A DNA stretch of 64,000 bases from JBNAGF01 sp049801055 (GTDB lineage: Bacteria > Pseudomonadota > Alphaproteobacteria > Rhodobacterales > Rhodobacteraceae): NCBI RefSeq assembly GCF_049801055.1, contig NZ_JBNAGF010000011.1:62001-126000 (forward strand), in the 5' to 3' direction. Shown one piece after another: positions 17,484 through 26,068 of the stretch. A program made the position numbers and the translations under genes. A model generated the notes under the pieces. It was not told where the DNA came from and searched no databases. It saw only the letters and a list, made by a program, of their open reading frames with translations. Each line of letters starts with the position of its first letter. Positions within the stretch are counted from its first letter, which is position 1.

Positions 17484-18494
17484 TCAGCTTTTGAACTCGG
17501 ATGCCAGATGCGCGCCCGCAGCTTTGTATTCCCGGTCGATCCGGTCCACGAGCTCGCCTGCGGAACAGATCTCGTGAACATCACCGATGCCTTGCCCTGA
17601 TCCCCAGATCTCTTTCCAGGCTTTCGGTTTCGACGAACCGCTGGAAAAATTCATCGACGTCGCATCCGCTGTAGGCAGGTTTTCGGGATCAAGCCCGACC
17701 CGGGTCACGGATTTCTTGAGGTAGTTCCCCCATACGCCTGTAAACAAAGAGGAATACACAATATCATCGGCCTTGCTGTCAACGATCATCTGCTTGTATT
17801 CCTGCTGGGCGTTCGCCTCATGCGTAGCAATGAACGGGGATCCGGCATAGCCGAAATCTGCCCCAAGGGCACGTGCGGCAAGCAGGGCTTCGCCACTGGC
17901 AATCGCGCCCGAAAGCGCAACCGGTCCGTCAAACCAACTTCGGATCTCGCGCATAAGCGCAAAGGGCGATTGCTGACCTGCGTGCCCTCCTGCCCCGGCA
18001 GCAACGGCGATCAACCCGTCCGCTCCCTTGTCGATCGCTTTTTTCGCAAAGCTGTTGTTAATCACGTCGTGCAGCACGATACCCCCGCAGGAGTGAGCCG
18101 CTTCGTTCACTTCGACCCGTGCGCCGAGCGATGTAATCCAGACGGGAACCTTCCAGCGGGTGCAGATCTCCAGATCCCGTTCCAGCCGCGCATTCGACCG
18201 ATGGACAATCTGGTTGACTGCAAACGGTGCCGCCGGTTGATCCGGGTTGTCCTGATTGTGCCGGTCAAGCTCCTCCGTGATCTGTTTCAGCCACGCCTCA
18301 AGACGTGGCGGCTCGCCCTCGGCCTCGCGGGCATTGAGCGCAGGAAACGAGCCGATGATCCCGGCCTTGCACTGGGCAATGACCAGTTCGGGAACCGAGA
18401 TGATGAATAGCGGCGAACCAATCAGAGGCAGCCGCAATCCGCGCAGGGCCGGTGGCAGGCGGCTCTCGTCTCGGGACCAGGTCATATCTTTCAT
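17484..18494 (-). CDS. nitronate monooxygenase / 2-nitropropane dioxygenase family flavoprotein
   Basis: FMN-binding TIM-barrel enzyme of 336 residues. Family features are GSPLFIISVPELVIAQCKAG near the N-terminus, GSFPALNA, the phosphate-binding LIAVAAGAGGHAG stretch and GADFGYAGSPF. Known members oxidise alkyl nitronates such as propionate-3-nitronate, but many homologues sit in fatty-acid operons with no known nitro substrate. It lies 17 bp upstream of the kinase-like gene and 40 bp below the SDR on the same strand. Here it may detoxify a nitronate that would inhibit acyl-CoA dehydrogenases, or act as an enoyl-reductase-like flavoenzyme (both inference). Confidence 0.87.
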   Translation of the reverse strand: MKDMTWSRDESRLPPALRGLRLPLIGSPLFIISVPELVIAQCKAGIIGSFPALNAREAEGEPPRLEAWLKQITEELDRHNQDNPDQPAAPFAVNQIVHRSNARLERDLEICTRWKVPVWITSLGARVEVNEAAHSCGGIVLHDVINNSFAKKAIDKGADGLIAVAAGAGGHAGQQSPFALMREIRSWFDGPVALSGAIASGEALLAARALGADFGYAGSPFIATHEANAQQEYKQMIVDSKADDIVYSSLFTGVWGNYLKKSVTRVGLDPENLPTADATSMNFSSGSSKPKAWKEIWGSGQGIGDVHEICSAGELVDRIDREYKAAGAHLASEFKS

Positions 18495-18534
18495 TTCAAC
18501 AACTTATCCGTGGGAGTTATGTGAATTTCGCGGC

Positions 18535-19356
18535 TCATTCAAAGGCGGCCGCAAACAGATTGTGCCCCGAAGAAACGTTAATGCCGCCCGACACCGGGAT
18601 CACGGCGCCGGTGACATAGGCGCCGCCCCGACCACAGAGAAACCCCATGCATCCGGCGATATCTTCGGGCAGGCCCACTCGGCCCAGAGGCACCCCTGCC
18701 CCGACCTTGGCGCGCATCTTCTCGTCGGCGGTGGCAAAGGCAGTCATCTTGGAAACAAACGGGCCTGGCGCCAGTGCGTTTACCGTGATGTGGCGGTGCG
18801 CAAGCTCTTTGGCGAGGATCTTGGTCAGGTGCAGCACTGCTGCCTTGGACGCCGCATAGCTATAGGCGCCGTCGCCCATCGGGATCTCTCCCATAACCGA
18901 CCCCACGTTGACCACTCGCGCCGGATCCTCGGCGTTGGCAGAGCCGGCAAGCAGCGGCAATAGCTGTCGGGTCAGATCGAACAGGCCGGTCACGTTGACA
19001 TTCATCACCTTTTCCCATGCCTCATAGGGAAAGCTCTGCATCGGCTCACCCCATGAAACACCCGCATTGTTCATAAGAATATCAAGTTGTTGCGTCCGGG
19101 ACTTGACCTCGGAAACCAGTGCATCAATGCCCGCAGCCGAGCCCACATCTCCGGCAAACCCTTCAGCTGTTCCCGGTGCATCAAGCGCATTCAGCTCGGC
19201 GGCGACCGTTTCGCACGCCTCTCCCTTGCGGGATGCAATCAGCACACGCGCGCCGGCCCGGACCAGCCCTTCGGCTGCCATTCGTCCAATGCCGGTGGCG
19301 CCCCCGGTGACAAGGGCGGTCTTGCCCTCCAGTGAAAACAAATCCTGTGGTGTCAT
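18535..19356 (-). CDS. short-chain dehydrogenase/reductase (3-hydroxyacyl type)
   Basis: Classical SDR of 273 residues. TGGATGIG at 17-24 binds the dinucleotide, the MNNAGVSWG block follows, and YSYAASKAA carries the catalytic Tyr and Lys. SRKGE after the second strand suggests NADP(H) specificity (inference). GGGAGA is six bases upstream of the ATG. It is third in the leftward operon after two acyl-CoA dehydrogenases, a position expected for a 3-hydroxyacyl-CoA dehydrogenase acting on the hydrated product. Sequence alone does not separate this from other SDR functions. Confidence 0.87.
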   Translation of the reverse strand: MTPQDLFSLEGKTALVTGGATGIGRMAAEGLVRAGARVLIASRKGEACETVAAELNALDAPGTAEGFAGDVGSAAGIDALVSEVKSRTQQLDILMNNAGVSWGEPMQSFPYEAWEKVMNVNVTGLFDLTRQLLPLLAGSANAEDPARVVNVGSVMGEIPMGDGAYSYAASKAAVLHLTKILAKELAHRHITVNALAPGPFVSKMTAFATADEKMRAKVGAGVPLGRVGLPEDIAGCMGFLCGRGGAYVTGAVIPVSGGINVSSGHNLFAAAFE

Positions 19357-19368
19357 GCCATTTCTCCC

Positions 19369-20487
19369 TCAAAATCCACGCAAACCAGCGACGACACCGG
19401 CGTGATGGCCATAATCTCCGAGCCATTCCGCCGCCACCCGGGCGCGCTTCATGTAAAACCCCATGTCAAAGGCATCAGTCATTCCGATACCTCCATGCAT
19501 TTGGACACCTTCCCGAACTGCAAGCTGAGCGGTATCCGTGGCCCGAGCCTTGGCCAGGGAAACGGCCAACGTGGCGTTTTCCGGGTCGTTGTCCAGTTTT
19601 CGGCCAGCGTTGAGAATGGCGGTTGTTGTCAGTTCCAGCTCGCACCACAGATGCGCCGCCCGGTGCTGCAGCGCCTGAAACGCGCCGATCGGAACCCCGA
19701 ATTGTTTTCTGTCCCTGAGATACTCAGTTGTCATGGCGAATGCGCCAGCGGCCAGCCCTGCCATCTCTCCCGCCAGAGCAGCTTGACCCGCCTCGATTGC
19801 CGGGCGAAGGACGGTCATGGCGTCATCGACCTGCCCCACCACGTGCTCTCCGGTGGCTTCGACTGCATCAAACTCAATATCAGCGGCATCGCGGCTGTCG
19901 ATCATCGGGCGGGCGTGTCGCGATACGCCGTCGCTGGACGCCAGCAGATCAAACAACGTCAGCCCGCCATCTGTCCGCGCAAGTACTAGCAGCCGATCCG
20001 CATGCCCTCCATCCCCAACAAACCGCTTTCTGCCGTTCAGTCGGAACGTGTTCCCCTCGGCGCGGGCTTGCAGGCTCGTCGCCTGTGGATCGAACTTGGC
20101 GCCTTCGTCCAACGCCAGAGCATAGGTGGTTTCTCCGCTGGCTATGCCGGCAAGCGCGTCCTGCGCCCGGTCATCCGAGGCCTGTCGCAACGCCGTGGCC
20201 GCCATCACTGCCGTGGACAGGAACGGGCTGGTCACCAGTGTCTTGCCCATTTCACTTGCCAAAATACCCGCAGCTGCATGACCCATATCGGAACCACCGG
20301 CAGATTCCGGCACCAGAATCCCGGTCCAGCCGAGATCGGCCATGGCTTTCCACAAATCAGGGTCCGCGTTGCGCCCCTCATCCCGCAATTTTCGCAAATG
20401 CGCAACCGGTGCGGCCTCGGCCAGAAAAGTGGATGCAGCATCGGCCAGCATCCGTTCTTCGTCGGTGAAAAACAGTTTTTTGCTCAT
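19369..20487 (-). CDS. acyl-CoA dehydrogenase-like protein, probable non-catalytic partner subunit
   Basis: Acyl-CoA dehydrogenase fold of 372 residues with an N-terminal helical domain and a C-terminal helical bundle (LRDRKQFGVPIGAFQALQHRAAHL and VQMHGGIGMTDAFDMGFYMKR). The usual C-terminal catalytic YEGTS/EGGTS segment is absent: the protein ends shortly after RAR..AEWLGD. This is what is seen in the small subunit of alpha2-beta2 dehydrogenases (FadE28-like), which pair with an adjacent full enzyme. The gene begins five bases after the stop of the second dehydrogenase gene, supporting a heteromer (inference). Confidence 0.85.
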   Translation of the reverse strand: MSKKLFFTDEERMLADAASTFLAEAAPVAHLRKLRDEGRNADPDLWKAMADLGWTGILVPESAGGSDMGHAAAGILASEMGKTLVTSPFLSTAVMAATALRQASDDRAQDALAGIASGETTYALALDEGAKFDPQATSLQARAEGNTFRLNGRKRFVGDGGHADRLLVLARTDGGLTLFDLLASSDGVSRHARPMIDSRDAADIEFDAVEATGEHVVGQVDDAMTVLRPAIEAGQAALAGEMAGLAAGAFAMTTEYLRDRKQFGVPIGAFQALQHRAAHLWCELELTTTAILNAGRKLDNDPENATLAVSLAKARATDTAQLAVREGVQMHGGIGMTDAFDMGFYMKRARVAAEWLGDYGHHAGVVAGLRGF

Positions 20488-20492
20488 CGCCC

Positions 20493-21659
20493 TTACCCCG
20501 GAAGCCCCAGAACACGTTTGGCAATGATCGAGAGCATCACCTCGGATGTCCCCCCCTCAATCGAATTCGCCCTGCTTCTGAGCCAGTTCGGGGCGCGTGT
20601 GTCGTCCCAGTCCAGAGCGTCGGACCCGCCTGCATCCATCACCAGCTCCAGACGCCGCTTGTTCAGCTCGGTCCCCATGTATTTCAACATGGCCGAAGCA
20701 TCGCCGACACCCTGCCCAGCTTCGGCCTGATCCTTGTAACGCTCCAGCGTTAATTCCAACGCCAGCGTATCAACTTCGGCCCGCATCGCATCAGCGCGCA
20801 GAACCGGGTCGCTGAGCCCGGTTTCGCTGTCACCCAAAACCGCACCAAGTGCCCGGCCGCTGCCCATGGAACCGCCTGCCGCTGCAATCATTTCGCGCTC
20901 ATGAGTCAGCAGATACTTGGCCACATCCCAACCGCGATTGATCTCACCCACGACCGACGAAACGCCCGGTGCATGTTCCTTGGGCACCGAAACATCGTCG
21001 AAAAAAGTTTCACAAAAAGGCGAGGCGCCCGAGATTAGCCGGATCGGGCTGGTGCTTACGCCCGGCGCGCTCATGTCGACCAGCAGAAACGATATCCCCT
21101 TGTGCTTGGCGGCATCCTTGTCACTGCGCACCAGAGCGAAGATCCAGTCGGCCTGATCGGCATAAGAGGTCCAGACTTTCTGACCTTTGACGCTCCAGTG
21201 ATCTCCCTTGTCTTCGCAGCGGGTCTGCAGACTGGCAAGATCCGATCCGGCGCCCGGCTCGGAATACCCCTGCGCCCAGCGAATTTCGCCGCGAGCGATA
21301 GGTGGCAGAAAGTGACGATTCTGCTCTTCGGTGCCGAAATGAAGAAGCGCAGGCCCTAGCATCCAGATGCCAAAGCTCTGCAGCGGATATCGGGCATTAA
21401 TGCGCCGGATTTCCTGATGAAAGATCTTTTCCTGATCACGATTCAGCCCCGCCCCGCCATACGCACGTGGCCATGTCGGAACGGTGTAACCCTTGGCGAC
21501 GCAACGTTCCATCCAGACGCGTTGCGCTTCCGAAGTGAACGTCCAGCGTTGTCCGCCCCAGCAGATCGCGTTCTCGGAATTGCCGCCATCACGCATCTCT
21601 GCCGGGCAATTCTCATCCAGCCACGCGCGCAGCTCGGCGCGAAAGGCGTCAAGATCCAT
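20493..21659 (-). CDS. acyl-CoA dehydrogenase
   Basis: FAD-dependent acyl-CoA dehydrogenase of 388 residues. Visible family blocks are the FAD/substrate segment RWAQGYSEPGAGSDLASL, the KVWTSYADQADWIF strand and the C-terminal EGGTSEVMLSIIAKRVLG. The last is typical of the large subunit of heteromeric dehydrogenases that act on side chains or unusual acyl groups. The ATG at 21659 has GGGAGG seven bases away; the longer frame to 21713 is rejected. It is the first gene of the five-gene leftward operon and divergent from the quinone oxidoreductase gene. Confidence 0.9.
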   Translation of the reverse strand: MDLDAFRAELRAWLDENCPAEMRDGGNSENAICWGGQRWTFTSEAQRVWMERCVAKGYTVPTWPRAYGGAGLNRDQEKIFHQEIRRINARYPLQSFGIWMLGPALLHFGTEEQNRHFLPPIARGEIRWAQGYSEPGAGSDLASLQTRCEDKGDHWSVKGQKVWTSYADQADWIFALVRSDKDAAKHKGISFLLVDMSAPGVSTSPIRLISGASPFCETFFDDVSVPKEHAPGVSSVVGEINRGWDVAKYLLTHEREMIAAAGGSMGSGRALGAVLGDSETGLSDPVLRADAMRAEVDTLALELTLERYKDQAEAGQGVGDASAMLKYMGTELNKRRLELVMDAGGSDALDWDDTRAPNWLRSRANSIEGGTSEVMLSIIAKRVLGLPG

Positions 21660-21794
21660 TGATGTTCCTCCCGTGTCGAGAGGCAGGATTGCATTCCGAA
21701 ATAGCGTTGACAACGACGAACGCGCCTCGGAACACTACGTCACAAAACGCGGGCCGATAGGAACCCGTCCCGGAATGATCAGGGAGACCCTCCG

Positions 21795-22790
21795 ATGAAA
21801 GCTATGCTCAGCGCCGCCCCGGGCGGGCCGGAAACGCTTGAACTCACCGAACTACCCGACCCCGAGCCGGCAAAGGGACAGTTGCTGATCCGGGTTCACG
21901 CCGCGGGTGTGAACTTTCCCGATACATTGATCATTCGCGATCTTTATCAGATGAAACCGCCCCGTCCTTTCGCTCCCGGAGGTGAAGTTGCGGGCGAAGT
22001 ACTGGCCGTCGGCGAAGGGGTTACCGGTTTTACGCCCGGAGATCGCGTTCTGGCGCTGACGGGACATGGCGGGTTCGTCACGCATTTGACCCTGCCCGCC
22101 AACATGGCAATTCCGATATCGGATGCCATGCCTTATGAAGAGGCCGCCTGTTTCATCTTTACCTACGGCACCTCGTATCATGCGCTCAAGGATCGCGCGC
22201 AGATCAAGCCGGGCGAAAGCCTGCTGGTTCTCGGGGCGGCCGGTGGCGTCGGCGCTGCGGCGATCGAACTGGGCAAAGCCGCGGGCGCACGCGTGATCGC
22301 AGCCGTATCAACCGAAGAAAAAGCCGCTTTTTGCAAGGAACTGGGTGCCGATGAAACCCTGGTGTATCCGCGTGAACTGGACAAGGCCGCGCAAAAGGCG
22401 CTCTCCACCGAGATAAAGTCACTGTCCAAGGCCGAAGGCGTGGATGTGGTGTATGATGCGGTTGGCGGTGCCTATGCCGAGCCCGCACTTAGGGCGATGG
22501 CGTGGAAGGGTCGTTACCTGGTGGTCGGATTTCCCGCCGGTATCCCGTCCATTCCGCTGAATCTGACCCTTCTCAAAGGCACCCAGATCGTCGGGGTGTT
22601 CTGGGGCGCGTCGGTGTTTCGCGAGCCAAAGGGACATGCCGAGAACATGGCAGATCTCATGGCCCTTTACGCTCAGGGAAAGATCCGACCGCGCATTCAT
22701 GCCCGTTACAATCTGGAAGACGCGCCCGCAGCACTTGAAATGATGCAAGACCGAATGGTTATGGGCAAAATCGTCGTCACCATGAGTTGA
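21795..22790 (+). CDS. NADPH:quinone oxidoreductase, zinc-free MDR family
   Basis: Medium-chain dehydrogenase/reductase of 331 residues without the zinc ligands of alcohol dehydrogenases. The N-terminal GroES-like domain contains HAAGVNFPDTLI and PGGEVAGEV, and the Rossmann domain has LGAAGGVGAAAIELGKA near 148-164. The family reduces quinones or enoyl compounds with NADPH. GGAG lies eight bases before the ATG. It is divergent from the acyl-CoA dehydrogenase operon, with 135 bp between starts, so a shared regulatory region is likely. Enoyl-thioester reduction is a possible role given the neighbours (inference). Confidence 0.9.
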   Translation: MKAMLSAAPGGPETLELTELPDPEPAKGQLLIRVHAAGVNFPDTLIIRDLYQMKPPRPFAPGGEVAGEVLAVGEGVTGFTPGDRVLALTGHGGFVTHLTLPANMAIPISDAMPYEEAACFIFTYGTSYHALKDRAQIKPGESLLVLGAAGGVGAAAIELGKAAGARVIAAVSTEEKAAFCKELGADETLVYPRELDKAAQKALSTEIKSLSKAEGVDVVYDAVGGAYAEPALRAMAWKGRYLVVGFPAGIPSIPLNLTLLKGTQIVGVFWGASVFREPKGHAENMADLMALYAQGKIRPRIHARYNLEDAPAALEMMQDRMVMGKIVVTMS

Positions 22791-22839
22791 ACCCACAGGG
22801 CGATGCTCAGGGCGCTGCTCAGGGCGGAGTCAGACGTCA

Positions 22840-23493
22840 TCACAGATGAGAACAATCGTTGAAGCCCAGCACGGTCATCCGATCCTGTTTGATCACCAGG
22901 CGGCTGATCGACCCGTTTGCGGCTCGGTTGAAGGCAAAGGGTTCGGCCCCGCAGGCCATCGCCATGGCCGCACCGATCACGCCTTGATGCACAAATGCAG
23001 CCACCCGCTGGTCCGGATGCGCCGCGGCGATGCGCAAAAGCCCGCTCCGCACCCGTTCATGTAGCGCTGCGGTGGTTTCCGCGCCGGGGATCTCGCCCCA
23101 TTCCTGCCGATCCCGCGCGCGCTTAAGGGCAGGATCCCCCTCGGCAACGCGGATGCGGTACTCTCCGTTGTCCCACTCTCCCAGATGGACCTCGCGCAGA
23201 TCGGCCTCGATGAAAGGTTCCATTCCAAGCCGCTCGGCCAACGGCGCAGCGGTCTGGTGGGTTCTCTGCAGCGGTGTAACGTAGAGTGCATCGAAACGTT
23301 CATGCCCCAACCGTTCCGCAACAGCGCGAGCCTGTGCCCGGCCATTGGGGTGAAGTTCGGGATTGCCCTGACCATCCTGCATCGGGAAGCTGACGCCCGG
23401 CTGAACGGCGGCGCTTTCGCCGTGCCGGATCAGCAACAAGTCCACAGCGCCCTGTGGTGGCGCGTAAACCGACTGGCGATACTCGTGAGTCAT
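22840..23493 (-). CDS. histidine phosphatase family protein (phosphoglycerate mutase-like)
   Basis: A 217-residue member of the histidine phosphatase superfamily. The catalytic motif LLIRHGESA lies at residues 20-28, with the His that becomes phosphorylated. The second conserved Arg (TPLQRTHQTA), a Glu in LREVHLGEWDNGEY and the C-terminal HQG (FVHQGVIGAA) complete the active site. It may act as a phosphatase on a small sugar phosphate or nucleotide. AAGGAAG precedes the ATG by six bases. It is flanked by unrelated genes, so nothing suggests a substrate. Confidence 0.86.
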   Translation of the reverse strand: MTHEYRQSVYAPPQGAVDLLLIRHGESAAVQPGVSFPMQDGQGNPELHPNGRAQARAVAERLGHERFDALYVTPLQRTHQTAAPLAERLGMEPFIEADLREVHLGEWDNGEYRIRVAEGDPALKRARDRQEWGEIPGAETTAALHERVRSGLLRIAAAHPDQRVAAFVHQGVIGAAMAMACGAEPFAFNRAANGSISRLVIKQDRMTVLGFNDCSHL

Positions 23494-23718
23494 CGTGATC
23501 TTCCTTTTTCATTCCGGCGGCTCAGAGCTATCGGTCAGACCACCACGATGACAAGCCCGGAATACACCTAAGCCCATCGATCAATGGAAAGCCGCCTCAA
23601 CTTAGCCATCAGGAACTTTGCGTTGGAACAGGTTACGTTTGTGCTGCCTGCCATTGTGAGACAGCCGGCGAAGGGGTAAGCCCATGATGACATGACAATC
23701 GGCAAGGTGAGACCCGGA

Positions 23719-24195
23719 ATGAGCGCACTGGAACAGGCGATTGAATTTCTAACCCCGCAGGTTGGAGGTGAACTTGGTGTATCAGACTGGATCACCGTTG
23801 ATCAGCAGATGATCGACGATTTCGCCCGCACCACCCGTGACATGCAGTGGATCCATGTTGATCCGGCTCGCGCAGCAACCGATTCCCCGTTTGGCGGAAC
23901 CATTGCCCATGGTTTCCTGACCCTCTCTCTTGCCAGCCGGTTCTTTTACGACTGTCAGGTTGATCTTCCCGGTCAGGCAATGGGGATCAATTATGGATTC
24001 AACAAATTGCGTTTTCTGGCTCCGGTACCAGCCGGTTCACGTCTGCGAGGACGCTTCGAGCTGACCGGCATCAAACCCAAACCGTCAGGGAAACTGCTGC
24101 GGGAAATGCGGCTTACCATCGAAATCGCGGGACAGAATACTCCCGCGTTAATCGCTGAGTGGCTCGGAATGGTTGTATTCACCGACGCGGGCTGA
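23719..24195 (+). CDS. MaoC-family (R)-specific enoyl-CoA hydratase-like protein
   Basis: Hotdog-fold protein of 158 residues with the MaoC dehydratase motif: FARTTRDMQWIHVD, then SPFGGTIAHGFLTLS. The Asp/His pair of the hydratase site is present. Such proteins hydrate trans-2-enoyl-CoA to (R)-3-hydroxyacyl-CoA. Two starts are possible, the ATG at 23692 and the one at 23719 (MSALEQ); I favour the second because family members begin close to LEQAI and AGGTG lies about nine bases upstream. It stands alone, upstream of aroQ. Confidence 0.85.
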   Translation: MSALEQAIEFLTPQVGGELGVSDWITVDQQMIDDFARTTRDMQWIHVDPARAATDSPFGGTIAHGFLTLSLASRFFYDCQVDLPGQAMGINYGFNKLRFLAPVPAGSRLRGRFELTGIKPKPSGKLLREMRLTIEIAGQNTPALIAEWLGMVVFTDAG

Positions 24196-24328
24196 GCATA
24201 GTTGCCACCCTGCGTCAGAATTGCGCATCCCTAAAACATGTTTCGAGAAATATCAACACGACAATAAGCCTATCTGGACAGCCACATCGTTTCGTGGCTA
24301 CAAAAACGTCTGTATGGGGATTGTGCAT

Positions 24329-24778
24329 ATGAGTAAAATACTGGTCCTAAATGGACCAAACCTGAACCTGTTGGGCACACGTCAGCCCGAGGTCTATGGC
24401 TCGACCACTCTTGCGATGGTCGAAGCCAACTGCATCGCCCATGGTGAAAAGCTCGGTCTTTCGGTCACATGCCATCAGAGCAACCATGAAGGCGCACTGG
24501 TTGATGCGATCCATGAAGCCCGAACAACTCACGCGGGAATCGTCCTGAATGCGGGGGCATACACCCACACCTCGATTGCCCTGATGGATGCAATTGCTTC
24601 GGCCGAGTTGCCGGTGGTCGAGGTTCACCTGTCTAACATTCATGCGCGTGAGGCTTTCCGCCACCGTTCCTATATCGCGCCTGTTGCGTTGGGGCAGATC
24701 GCCGGCTTCGGAGCGCAAGGTTACTTGATGGCTTTGGATGCCCTTAAGGTGCACCTGTCGGAGTCCGGCGCGGAATGA
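24329..24778 (+). CDS. aroQ: type II 3-dehydroquinate dehydratase
   Basis: Converts 3-dehydroquinate to 3-dehydroshikimate, the third step of the shikimate pathway, as a dodecamer. The 149-residue length is typical. Diagnostic blocks are LNGPNLNLLGTRQPEVYG at 8-25 with the catalytic Arg and Tyr, CHQSNHEGALVD, LNAGAYTHTSIAL and VHLSNIHAREAFRHRS with the catalytic His. I start at the ATG at 24329; the ATG at 24314 is in frame and possible, and the frame running back to 24173 overlaps the MaoC gene. The stop overlaps the LuxR-type gene start (ATGA), so the two are translationally coupled, an odd pairing. Confidence 0.95.
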   Translation: MSKILVLNGPNLNLLGTRQPEVYGSTTLAMVEANCIAHGEKLGLSVTCHQSNHEGALVDAIHEARTTHAGIVLNAGAYTHTSIALMDAIASAELPVVEVHLSNIHAREAFRHRSYIAPVALGQIAGFGAQGYLMALDALKVHLSESGAE

Positions 24779-25530
24779 AATTCAAGGATTATCTGCACTT
24801 CCTGTCATATGCCAAATCGCTCGAAGAACTCTGGTCAGCGCATACCGAGCAGATGGCGAATTTTGGATTTGACAAACTGATCTACGGGTGCACCCGGTTC
24901 CGGACAGCCACATCTTTGGGCGACCCTGAGGATTTCGTGATCCTGACCAACCATTCGCAGGACTATGTCGATGGTTTTCTGCGCAATGGACTCTATTTTC
25001 ATGCTCCGATGCTGAAATGGGCTCTGCATCACGAAGGGGCGGCAAGCTGGCGTCTGATCGGTCAGATGATGCAAAACGAAACGTTGTCGGCAGAAGAACG
25101 CCGGGTTTATGAATTCAATGCCCGTCTGGGTGTGACAGTTGGATTCACCGTCAGTTTCACTTCGGTTTCTGAGCGTTCCAAGGGGGCGATCTCGCTCTGC
25201 GCCAGCAGTGGACAGACCCAGGACGAAATCGACGCGATCTGGGACGAGCATGGGCAAGATCTGCTGCTGATGAACAACATCGCACATCTGAAGATCCTGA
25301 GCCTGCCCTACACCGCTCCGAACCGCGTTCTGACCAAACGTCAACGCGAAGCGTTGGAATGGGTCGGTGACGGCAAGACAACACAGGATATCGCCCTGCT
25401 GATGGGGCTGACCTCTGCTACTGTCGAAAAACACCTGCGGCTGGCCCGCGAAGCCTTGTCGGTTGAAACCACGGCTCAGGCCGTTCTCAAGGCATCGCTG
25501 CACAACCAGATGTTCGTGATGGAGGCCTGA
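24775..25530 (+). CDS. LuxR-family regulator with autoinducer-binding-type domain (solo)
   Basis: A 251-residue transcription factor with an N-terminal autoinducer-binding-type domain (about 1-165) and a C-terminal LuxR/NarL helix-turn-helix (LTKRQREALEWVGDGKTTQDIA, about 187-245, with TVEKHL in the recognition helix). No luxI-type synthase is in the window. Aligning by eye on spacing to TraR, Trp57, Tyr61 and Asp70 become Tyr64, Phe68 and Ala77, while Pro71 and Trp85 are kept as Pro78 and Trp92. The usual AHL contacts are therefore altered and another ligand is likely (inference). Its start overlaps the aroQ stop. Confidence 0.88.
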   Translation: MKFKDYLHFLSYAKSLEELWSAHTEQMANFGFDKLIYGCTRFRTATSLGDPEDFVILTNHSQDYVDGFLRNGLYFHAPMLKWALHHEGAASWRLIGQMMQNETLSAEERRVYEFNARLGVTVGFTVSFTSVSERSKGAISLCASSGQTQDEIDAIWDEHGQDLLLMNNIAHLKILSLPYTAPNRVLTKRQREALEWVGDGKTTQDIALLMGLTSATVEKHLRLAREALSVETTAQAVLKASLHNQMFVMEA

Positions 25531-26002
25531 GCCTCCGAACCGGAAAACGGCTTATGACCGGGCACTAATCGGGCTTCGGTGTGCATTCTGTTTCCAGTGT
25601 TGACCTTAGGTAAGGAATACATGACTTCCCATTTTCGGACAAACACGCAATATGGACATGTTCCGTGAGTGGTGGCTTTGGCCAGGGGACATCGGGGAAA
25701 GAACCTTGTAATTTCAAGGCTCTCTGAACCGTCCGGTTTGGGTACGTATTGTTCCGAACTCAGGCCGGAAGATTGAGCGGTCTCATCCATCCCCATCAAA
25801 ATGGGGCCGCTGATCAAGAAAGCGGGGTCGTGTCCGTCACGGCCCCGCGTTTATGAGTCCTGAGCATATTGATTGACTCGCGTTTCCAGAGTGCCTTTTT
25901 CGCGCTTGCGATGTGCCCGGGTTAAGGAAATCAATATCCCGAGAACAGGTGAACCCGCCTCGTTGCGCGGTTCCGAATGCTGGAATTCGCCGAAGCCCAT
26001 AG
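25531..26002. other. non-coding gap between luxR-type gene and tsf
   Basis: About 470 bases between convergent genes. The one clear element is a hairpin at 25822-25848. Short open frames on the minus strand here overlap the coding ends and show no family-like sequence. I see no tRNA or known small RNA. Confidence 0.55.
25822..25848. terminator. strong hairpin, possible terminator
   Basis: An eleven-base stem, GCGGGGTCGTG (25822-25832) with CACGGCCCCGC (25838-25848), one T-G pair and a five-base loop. The minus-strand side is followed by TTTCTT and the plus side by GTTTAT, so it could end transcripts from either direction. It is about 290 bp past the LuxR-type gene. Confidence 0.5.
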
Positions 26003-26040
26003 AAAAAGGCGCCGGGAACACACCCGACGCCTTTCTTTTC
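26003..26040 (-). terminator. Rho-independent terminator of rpsB-tsf
   Basis: Read on the minus strand, a ten-base stem AGGCGTCGGG / CCCGGCGCCT (26032-26023 and 26016-26007) with a six-base loop is followed directly by TTTTTC. It begins about 30 bases after the tsf stop, where a terminator is expected. Confidence 0.85.
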
Positions 26041-26068
26041 AATTATTTGGACCTGAGAGTATTTCAGA

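Noticed and set aside
25476..25817. A 113-codon minus-strand frame behind the LuxR-type gene
   Set aside because: It overlaps the coding end, has no ribosome site and no family-like sequence.
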